Assembly: GCF_003544915.1 (NCBI RefSeq)
Contig: NZ_CP032097.1
Span: 1,984,001-2,048,000 of the forward strand
Origin: Arcobacter ellisii
GTDB taxonomy: Bacteria; Campylobacterota; Campylobacteria; Campylobacterales; Arcobacteraceae
Reading direction: 5' to 3'
DNA: 64,000 nt
Shown here in pieces: positions 58,680-64,000 of this stretch. The notes under the pieces are model-generated. The model searched no databases, was not told the origin of the DNA, and saw nothing but the letters and a program-made list of their open reading frames with translations. Position 1 is the first letter of the stretch. Every line of letters begins with the position of its first letter. Made by a program: the position numbers and the translations under genes.

Positions 58680-59423
58680 CTATGCAACTTCTGGAAGATT
58701 AAGCATATATTCAATATTATCCTTTGCTTCTTGTAAAAATGTACTTTCATTATTTTCATTTTCATCTTTTTTATAAATAATATTTTTTACTACTTCTTGA
58801 AATGCAATTCTAAATTTTATTTCTGATTCATGTTCTATTCCATCAGACCAAATAACTGTTTCAACTAGTTCTTCTAATGATTTTAGACTTTCTGGAGGAA
58901 TTATTTCAAGATATTCTGTTAATGTGTCAATACTAGGAATATTTTTTTCTAAATCTTGTAACAAATCTTTTACATGCTGAGGATAATGAGTATTTCCTAT
59001 ACCACCTATAAACTCTTTTATATCCGTTGATTCGACTTCTGAAATATTTCCATCTGCATTAGCTGCTGCTAAACCTACCGCTGTAGCTGCAATAATAAAA
59101 CTAAAATATTCATTGTCAGATTTAAAAACTTCTAACATTTTTTTAATTTTTTCTAGTTCTTTTTTTAATTCAGCAACTTCATCTTTATTAGATTTTTCAC
59201 TATTCCTTCTACTATTTTCTTGTTCCTCTTCTTTTCTAGACATTGCATATCCTGCTGCTGCACCTGCTGCTCCTGCACCTACTGCAGCAGCAATAGTACT
59301 TGCTCCAGCTAAAGAACCTGCTAATGTTGCTGCACCAAGGATTGATCCACCACCAGTAAATGGTGCAGCTGCTACAGCTCCTACTCCTAAAGCTGCTAAT
59401 CCTAATATTTTTCCATAGTTCAT
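58680..59423 (-). CDS. Glycine-zipper membrane protein with TerB-like C-terminal domain
   Basis: The ATG at 59423 (AAGGAA upstream) gives 247 residues. The N-terminus is an Ala/Gly-rich hydrophobic segment (about 5-60) ending in GAAGAAAGYAMSRKEEE, as in glycine-zipper proteins that insert in membranes. A short coiled coil follows, then a helical domain (about 105-230) with ANADGNISEVE, a TerB-like acidic loop. The function is unknown; it pairs with the preceding membrane protein as a likely two-gene module. Confidence 0.6.
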   Translation of the reverse strand: MNYGKILGLAALGVGAVAAAPFTGGGSILGAATLAGSLAGASTIAAAVGAGAAGAAAGYAMSRKEEEQENSRRNSEKSNKDEVAELKKELEKIKKMLEVFKSDNEYFSFIIAATAVGLAAANADGNISEVESTDIKEFIGGIGNTHYPQHVKDLLQDLEKNIPSIDTLTEYLEIIPPESLKSLEELVETVIWSDGIEHESEIKFRIAFQEVVKNIIYKKDENENNESTFLQEAKDNIEYMLNLPEVA

Positions 59424-59545
59424 ACAATGTTCCTTCTTTTTATTATATCTCTTATAATACATTGTATTTTAAGAGATTGATGCAAAATTCTACACAAGAT
59501 AAACTTACAAAATTATTTTTATCACTAATAGTAGGTTGTATCATT

Positions 59546-59785
59546 ATGCATGACATTACTCCTGAACAGCTTTACCAAATAATTGGTAAAAATGTTGCAA
59601 AACACAGAAAAGCTAAAGGCTTATCTCAACTTGATTTATCATTACAAATGGGATATAAATCTGTTTCAGTTGTTTCAGGTGCTGAAATTTGTTATAGCAA
59701 CAAACATTTCAACTTAGAACAACTTTTAAAAATATCCCAAATTCTAGATATAGAATTATGTAATTTTTTTAAACAAGATGATTAA
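59546..59785 (+). CDS. XRE-family helix-turn-helix regulator
   Basis: About 79 residues with an HTH_3 domain: IGKNVAKHRKAKGLSQLDL, then a turn and recognition helix where SVVSGAE replaces the more usual sequence, and a closing ILDIELCNFF. It is divergent from the glycine-zipper gene, which it probably represses. The frame is open further upstream with an ATG at 59480; the start is uncertain because no strong ribosome site is seen. It overlaps the convergent gene by four bases. Confidence 0.8.
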   Translation: MHDITPEQLYQIIGKNVAKHRKAKGLSQLDLSLQMGYKSVSVVSGAEICYSNKHFNLEQLLKISQILDIELCNFFKQDD

Positions 59786-60375
59786 GCAATAATACTTTCT
59801 AATTTTCCAAATGCTCTTTTTATTTCTCTTGAGATAGTGATTCCATCCAAAGTCATTTCTAATTGATTTATATTATCAACAGTTTTATATAAATAAATTA
59901 GCTCTTGGATTAATTCTTTATTCTCTTTTGAATAAATTGAGAAATCATTTGAATTTATGATTATTTCATCTAAAATATTAAGCTGTTTACAAATATATTT
60001 TTCAACTTCTTTTAGAGTTTCAATATACTTATGAAAACTTTGAAATATTTCATTACCTATTGATGTAAAGTTATACTTTTTTTCTGTTGATTCAAAATCT
60101 ACACAAAAATCATCTTTAGGTAAATTATCTATTTCATTAACTGCCGTTCTAAGTTCTCTTAAAACACCACTATACAAATTACTTAAACTTTTTTCAAACT
60201 CTTTGATAGGTTCTTTTAACTCTGATAAAATTTCATTCTTTGCATCATCAAAAGAATTATTTTTATCCTCTGAAAAAGGATATATATCAAAAATACTTTT
60301 TTCACAATCGAAATATTTTTTTAATCCATATCCAGTTGCTGCTAATGCAACACCACCAAGTACATATTTTAACAT
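59782..60375 (-). CDS. Unknown protein with N-terminal membrane anchor
   Basis: 197 residues. It begins with a short Gly/Ala-rich hydrophobic segment (LKYVLGGVALAATGYGLKKY) and continues as an all-helical, acidic domain with probable coiled coils. No family is recognised. The anchor resembles that of the glycine-zipper protein two genes away, so the two may work at the same membrane. The ATG follows GGAGTGAGC. Confidence 0.5.
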   Translation of the reverse strand: MLKYVLGGVALAATGYGLKKYFDCEKSIFDIYPFSEDKNNSFDDAKNEILSELKEPIKEFEKSLSNLYSGVLRELRTAVNEIDNLPKDDFCVDFESTEKKYNFTSIGNEIFQSFHKYIETLKEVEKYICKQLNILDEIIINSNDFSIYSKENKELIQELIYLYKTVDNINQLEMTLDGITISREIKRAFGKLESIIA

Positions 60376-60494
60376 TGCTCACTCCTAATGTTTATTTATA
60401 GAAGTATGATATATAAGATTGACAGGTGATGTCGTTTTATCTTTTACTAGTAAATTATTTAATGGTTTTTTCTCAAAATAATTAACATTTGAAA

Positions 60495-60559
60495 ATTATA
60501 CATATCAAATGCCTCTTTTGTGACTCTTTTTTTATTTTTATTAAAATTTTTATTGATTT
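60495..60559. repeat. Direct repeat, copy 2, flanking the WYL cassette
   Basis: Matches 56108-56171 almost completely, with a few extra T/A bases near its end. It covers the final Asn-Gln-stop codons of the YagK/YfjJ-like gene. The two copies are 4387 bp apart. The rest of the 174-bp gap holds nothing else. Confidence 0.8.
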
Positions 60560-61140
60560 CTAGGTCTACCCCTTGTACTTTTTTCTTTTGGTAGAGTTCC
60601 TCTTGTAAATGCTCTATTTGTTTTATCATCATTTTCAGACTCTATAGATTGTTCATCTTTACATAAATAACTTGTTACATTCTCTAATAATATTTTTCTT
60701 TTTTCAGTATCCTTATAATCTATCATGCCTGTTCCATCGAATTTGTAACTGTTCCTATTGCAATTGTGAAAGCTTCCTTTACCATTTGTAATTTCATTAT
60801 TCCAGTATTCGCCGATTTGATTGACCTTATGTTCATCTTTCAATATTTTATTTCCGTCGAAAAAAAATACACAATGCATGTGTATTCCCTTATCTTCAGT
60901 ATATTCTCTTTTTATGATATAACCTTTTTTATGCTCGAAGATTGAAGGTTTACTTCTCATGTTATTTAACATTTTGTTAATGTCTTTATTTGCATCTTCA
61001 AGTGTTATTTCATTACTAAATGGCTTTTTATATCCTAAATCAAATCTTGCTACATTTAACTTTGAATTTTCAAGAAACAGTCTATTTATGTAACCCTCTG
61101 TACTAATTAACTGTTTTCTATTTCTTTTTTTCTTTTCCAT
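60550..61140 (-). CDS. YagK/YfjJ C-terminal-domain (inovirus-Gp2-like) replication protein
   Basis: 196 residues with the order typical of the family: GYINRLFLENSKLNVARFDLG (in part), then KGIHMHCVFFFDG, whose H-x-H resembles the metal-binding motif of rolling-circle Rep proteins, then IGEYWNNEIT and NVTSYLCKDE. Such proteins occur in integrative elements and filamentous-phage-like replicons. The ATG at 61140 follows GAGGATAAAAAT. It is downstream of an AT-rich region that could be the element's origin. Confidence 0.78.
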   Translation of the reverse strand: MEKKKRNRKQLISTEGYINRLFLENSKLNVARFDLGYKKPFSNEITLEDANKDINKMLNNMRSKPSIFEHKKGYIIKREYTEDKGIHMHCVFFFDGNKILKDEHKVNQIGEYWNNEITNGKGSFHNCNRNSYKFDGTGMIDYKDTEKRKILLENVTSYLCKDEQSIESENDDKTNRAFTRGTLPKEKSTRGRPRNQ

Positions 61141-61507
61141 ATTTTTATCCTCGTATTTATTTTTTTAATCATATATGTGTATAAGTTTTGTATACAAAAT
61201 ATAATTCATGTATAAGTATTATTTTTAAACTATTACTTACACTTACTACTTGCCATTATCTTTACTATCTAATATTTATATCTATTAATATAATAAATAT
61301 AAATATTATTAATAATATTAATAACCTAAATTAATAAAATTAAAATAGTTAAGTTTTCCTAGACAAACTTTTGTATACAAATCTTGAATATATAGGATTT
61401 CTTAACATTTCTAATTTAAGTGCCATATACAAAGTTAGGACAAATTTTTGATGATATTCAAGCAAAAAAAATAACCAATTTTATAGCCTAAACCTTTATG
61501 GCTTAGA
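61141..61507. other. AT-rich non-coding region with paired palindromes; possible replication origin or operator
   Basis: 367 bp without a gene. It holds two exact copies of the 12-bp palindrome TTTGTATACAAA (61187-61198 and 61370-61381) around a very AT-rich tract of TAATAT-type repeats (about 61260-61345). This lies directly upstream of the Rep-like gene. Paired protein-binding sites around an easily melted tract suggest an origin or an autoregulatory promoter. Confidence 0.45.
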
Positions 61508-61669
61508 CTATAATTTTGAATCTCTTCTTAACTTTTCAAGCTGCTTTTTTATTTTATATCTAAGTCTTTTATCCTTACTAGTAAGGGATAGAAGAAACTC
61601 CAATCCCTCTTTTGTCCAACCTTTGAAATTATTTTTGGATTCTTGATAAATATATTCATTTTTTAACAT
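61508..61669 (-). CDS. Small hypothetical protein coupled to the DUF2958 gene
   Basis: 53 residues, beginning LKNEYIYQESKNNFKGW and ending in a Lys/Arg-rich helix. Not recognised. Its ATG overlaps the DUF2958 stop in TGATG, which implies translational coupling and supports a real gene despite its size. The basic C-terminus could bind DNA. Confidence 0.55.
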   Translation of the reverse strand: MLKNEYIYQESKNNFKGWTKEGLEFLLSLTSKDKRLRYKIKKQLEKLRRDSKL

Positions 61670-61974
61670 CATAAAGCCTTTTTAATTACTGATAATTTAG
61701 TAGGTTTAAAAGATAAATCTCTTTCGACACCAATTCCAAGAGTTCCTTTTATAGATTTAATTTCTTCTAATGAAAAATATCCTAATTCTCCACTACAAAA
61801 TGGAGATTCTACATATCCAAAGCAAATATTCTTATCCATTGATATTATTTCAGTTATATACCAAGTCCAACCGTCTAAAAATAGCTTTACATAGGCTATT
61901 GGGTCATTTTGTTCTTCTGTCTCATAGAGTTCTGGAATATTTTTTAATAATTCATTTGGGATTAGCTTATTCAT
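61669..61974 (-). CDS. DUF2958 protein
   Basis: 101 residues with the DUF2958 pattern: IPELYETEEQNDPIAYVKLF, then GWTWYITEI, CFGYVES and ELGYFSLEEI. Such proteins are common on plasmids and conjugative elements, often near single-strand annealing or DUF932 genes; function unknown. Its start overlaps the Rad52-like stop. Confidence 0.85.
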   Translation of the reverse strand: MNKLIPNELLKNIPELYETEEQNDPIAYVKLFLDGWTWYITEIISMDKNICFGYVESPFCSGELGYFSLEEIKSIKGTLGIGVERDLSFKPTKLSVIKKAL

Positions 61975-62876
61975 TATGCAACTCCTTGTTCAATTGGTTT
62001 ATACCAAGTCTTAGACTTACTATCAAACCTAAAACCACAGGCTTTAATTGAGTCTTTATAAGCATACTGATTTTCTCCAATTACTATTAAAAATCCATTT
62101 TGCTCTATAACATCAAGTCCTAAATTGTAGAGTCCTTGATACTCATATTGGTCAAATGATTGGTTATTTTGGAAAGAGTTTTGTTGTGGATTATTTTGCT
62201 GATGGTTTGAATTTTGGTGTACATTTCTATTATTTGGATTTTGCACTTGCTGTTGCATAGTTTGATTTTGAGTCTGATTTTGTCTAGCTTGTTGCTGATT
62301 ACCAACATTTTTAAAGTTTGGATTAGTAGCTCTACTATTTACATTCTCATTTTGATAAGCATGTTGCTGTTGTTGGTTATTTTGTGGTGCTCTTTGATTA
62401 TAGTTTTGATTCTGATTAGCTTGATAAGAACTATCTTGATTTTGCTGATTTCTACTTTTATCATATAGTGAATTACCAAATTGATTCCCAAAACTTCTCA
62501 TGGCTCTTTTGAGTCCATCTGTAACAGCTTCTTTACCTGCATTTTCATAGGCATCATTTAAAGCTTTTGCAACACCACTTCCAAATCCTACATCTTGTCT
62601 TGAAATTGACTTAGTATGATTTTCATCTTTTACTATTAGTTTTACAACTGCTTTATAACACACTACAAAGTTTTGATTATGGTTTTGTTCTTGGCTTACT
62701 TGTTCAAGTTTTGAAATAAGATAAGACCAATTTCCATATCCAAATATTAAATTTGCAGTATCAATAACATCAAATCCTTCTATATAAGATAAAGATACAT
62801 TTCCTTTTTCTCTTGTTTTTATTCTACTAGAATCAAGTTCTGAATTTAGAACTTTTAGTTGATTTGCATTAAACAT
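61974..62876 (-). CDS. Rad52/Rad22-family single-strand annealing protein with Q/N-rich linker
   Basis: Residues 1 to about 145 form the Rad52-type annealing core: YIEGFDVIDTANLIFGYGNW, VGFGSG, and NAGKEAVTDGLKRAMRSFGNQFGNSLY (each quoted in part). A linker of about 100 residues is unusually rich in Gln and Asn. The last 50 residues form a small separate domain with CGFRFDSKSKTWYK. Phage and plasmid annealing proteins support recombination-dependent replication. First of a dense block with the DUF2958 gene. Confidence 0.88.
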   Translation of the reverse strand: MFNANQLKVLNSELDSSRIKTREKGNVSLSYIEGFDVIDTANLIFGYGNWSYLISKLEQVSQEQNHNQNFVVCYKAVVKLIVKDENHTKSISRQDVGFGSGVAKALNDAYENAGKEAVTDGLKRAMRSFGNQFGNSLYDKSRNQQNQDSSYQANQNQNYNQRAPQNNQQQQHAYQNENVNSRATNPNFKNVGNQQQARQNQTQNQTMQQQVQNPNNRNVHQNSNHQQNNPQQNSFQNNQSFDQYEYQGLYNLGLDVIEQNGFLIVIGENQYAYKDSIKACGFRFDSKSKTWYKPIEQGVA

Positions 62877-62893
62877 AGATTTATTTCTCCTTT

Positions 62894-63520
62894 CTATGCT
62901 ACTAATTTTTCAGATTGATAATCTTCAATTTGTTCTTCAATGAGCAAGATTTCATCTGTTTCTACAGTTTGAGTATTATTTGCTGATGTTCTTTTTGTAT
63001 TCACTTTTATTTTTGCTGGTGTTGTTATTGTAATAGGAATAACATCTACAAATTTCTTTAACTCTTTTTTACCTTCTTTAGTTTGTAAAGCTTTCTCTAC
63101 TGCTTCAATATCAACTGAGAACTTTACATATCCAAGATTGATAAGTGCTTCTTCATTTTTAATGATGATTTCATCTTTTGTTTTTGATGTTGCATTTGTT
63201 AGAGTTAGAGAACTAATGATATTTCCATCAATTCTGTCAATTCCATTTGCTATAAAAATATCAGCTACTTGTATTTTGGCAATATCTAAAGCAATAGTAA
63301 GTTTCTTTTTTAGTGCTTGTAAATCTGATATATCAGAAGTTAAACAATCAATTTTATTTTTAATCTCATTTAGAGAAAGTCCTATATAATCGGCTCTTTG
63401 ATAATATGGTTTTGAGGTATCTTCCAATATAGATTGGAGATACTCTTTAAAAAAGTTGTTTGGTTTATCATCTGAAAGATATTCTATTTGATTTTGTAAT
63501 TGGTAATTTACTAATTTCAT
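62894..63520 (-). CDS. Siphovirus Gp157-like protein
   Basis: 208 residues. N-terminal helices with YYQRADYIGLSLNEIKNKID and a coiled coil with DISDLQALKKKL, then a beta-rich part containing VDIEAVEKAL and the IPITITTPAKIKVNTKR strand near the end. This is the Gp157 pattern found in phages and integrated elements, where it occurs beside annealing proteins; biochemical role unclear. AAGGAG precedes the ATG at good spacing. Confidence 0.83.
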   Translation of the reverse strand: MKLVNYQLQNQIEYLSDDKPNNFFKEYLQSILEDTSKPYYQRADYIGLSLNEIKNKIDCLTSDISDLQALKKKLTIALDIAKIQVADIFIANGIDRIDGNIISSLTLTNATSKTKDEIIIKNEEALINLGYVKFSVDIEAVEKALQTKEGKKELKKFVDVIPITITTPAKIKVNTKRTSANNTQTVETDEILLIEEQIEDYQSEKLVA

Positions 63521-63530
63521 TCTTTACTCC

Positions 63531-64000
63531 TTATGCAGCAATTAGTGGTGATTCATAAGAACCATCTTTAATATTTGCTATTCTTTCAGCTATATCCCAA
63601 AGACCTTTATTGATTTCTACATCTTTAGAAATAGAAGTAATTTGTTTTGAAGTAAATCTTCGTTTAGTTTCTTTGTTATATCCTGATACTTTTGAAGAGA
63701 GGAAATTTTCTTGCAAGATATTTAAAACTGTATATAAGTCATCCTTTTCATCTTCAATTCTAAGTGGAGTTAAAAGTTCAGTTGGATTATCAAGTTCAAG
63801 GTGTTCTTCAAATCTTAAAGGCAAGGCACTTTGTAAAAAAGTCTCTTTTTCATTTTGATTTAGAGTTATAGATTCAAATTTTGAAATTTTATCAAGTAGT
63901 TTTGGTTTTATTTGAGTAATTTTATTTACAGCATCTATTACATCATTCTCTTTATCTCCTAAATGTTTGATTTTATAGCTATCAAATACGCTATCAGCGA
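63531..64000 (-). CDS. DUF932-family phage/plasmid protein (N-terminus outside window)
   Basis: The frame is open from the stop at 63531 to the right edge, at least 156 residues; the N-terminus lies beyond. Visible are ESITLNQNEKETFLQ, ALPLRFEEH and YTVLNILQENFLS, which match the C-terminal part of DUF932 proteins. These are frequent in plasmids and phages, with unknown function, and commonly lie near Gp157 and annealing genes. It is first in the visible block (DUF932, Gp157, Rad52, DUF2958, small ORF). Confidence 0.75.
   Translation of the reverse strand, partial: ADSVFDSYKIKHLGDKENDVIDAVNKITQIKPKLLDKISKFESITLNQNEKETFLQSALPLRFEEHLELDNPTELLTPLRIEDEKDDLYTVLNILQENFLSSKVSGYNKETKRRFTSKQITSISKDVEINKGLWDIAERIANIKDGSYESPLIAA

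Larger units (their letters stand above)
46470..64000. mobile_element. Integrative island at the ssrA 3' end (right end outside window)
   Basis: An integrase gene lies 142 bp beyond the tmRNA 3' end, and everything to the right edge is defence- or plasmid/phage-like. The T-arm-to-CCA segment (46470-46494) is the expected attL core. A second copy of it was not seen inside the window, so attR should be to the right. Confidence 0.75.

Noticed and set aside
53551-59418. Plus-strand open frames of 70-100 codons across the ABC-3C and cassette genes
   Set aside because: They mirror minus-strand genes with clear motifs and tight spacing; their composition is Leu/Phe/Ser-rich as expected for antisense of AT-rich genes.
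59236-59427. Open frame rich in Ser, Cys and Trp opposite the Gly/Ala-rich segment
   Set aside because: It arises from the other reading frame of a GCA/GGT-rich coding segment; the glycine-zipper protein in the main frame is far more plausible and has a good ribosome site.
62120-62468. Open frames on both strands over the Q/N-rich linker
   Set aside because: Low-complexity CAA/AAT repeats leave several frames open; the Rad52-like frame continues through them with conserved domains on either side.
46637-64000. A second copy of the ssrA 3' end as attR
   Set aside because: I saw no repeat of the T-arm to CCA sequence within the window, so the island end must lie further right.
1-64000. CRISPR array, rRNA or ordinary tRNA genes
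   Set aside because: No regularly spaced repeat series, no rRNA core sequence and no tRNA-like cloverleaf other than the tmRNA ends were noticed.

Overview
The window is very AT-rich DNA from a marine or halotolerant member of the Campylobacterota, most likely Arcobacter or a close relative. The tmRNA tag (ANNTNYAPAYAKAA), the Pgp2/Csd6-type and Csd3-type cell-shape peptidases, the carboxynorspermidine route to polyamines and the two-substrate-domain sensor kinase all fit this assignment. TTG start codons preceded by a strong AAGGAG-like site are common.

Backbone, 1-21.5 kb and 36-46.1 kb. From the left: a truncated sensor histidine kinase; purH; an ammonium transporter fused to a diguanylate cyclase; purL; a divergent pair of peptidoglycan-trimming enzymes; a MerR regulator; a complete ectABCD operon for ectoine and hydroxyectoine; folE; corA; a small type II secretion/type IV pilus-like operon (L-like, M-like, E and F genes, no pseudopilin); and era. 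Beyond the first island come a zinc-ribbon membrane protein, tig-clpP-def, a BatB-like VWA/TPR protein, two translationally coupled PPK2 kinases, nspC, a rubredoxin, carboxynorspermidine synthase and ssrA. Perfect palindromic terminators separate several convergent pairs.

Island 1, about 21.54-35.94 kb. A 14.4-kb element splits comM (N-terminal part at 35.9-36.6 kb, C-terminal part at 20.7-21.5 kb). At its left end are three overlapping genes resembling Tn554 TnpA/TnpC/TnpB: two tyrosine recombinases around a small coiled-coil protein. The cargo is (a) a minus-strand operon of a DUF1508/YegP tandem-repeat protein, an E2-E1 fusion, a JAB/JAMM peptidase and a CxxxCxxCC protein, with a divergent WYL regulator; (b) two small ORFs bracketed by identical 15-bp palindromes; (c) a TrlF-type PHP-ATPase with a PD-(D/E)XK-like partner. 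Cargo (a) looks like a ubiquitin-like conjugation and deconjugation machine in which the usual ubiquitin-like protein or CD-NTase gene is replaced by a DUF1508 protein. It is the strongest candidate here for an undescribed system.

Island 2, about 46.5 kb to beyond the right edge. It begins at the 3' end of ssrA with a phage-type integrase. Cargo: a retron-like locus (structured RNA, reverse transcriptase broken by an in-frame TGA, PRTase/winged-helix effector); an ABC three-component defence operon with metallo-beta-lactamase and trypsin-like parts; a WYL-regulated cassette of unknown membrane and TerB-like proteins flanked by direct repeats of about 64 bp; and a plasmid- or phage-like replication/recombination block (YagK/YfjJ, DUF2958, Rad52, Gp157, DUF932) with a possible origin. 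Both islands are interpreted as integrated defence islands; this is inference from gene content.
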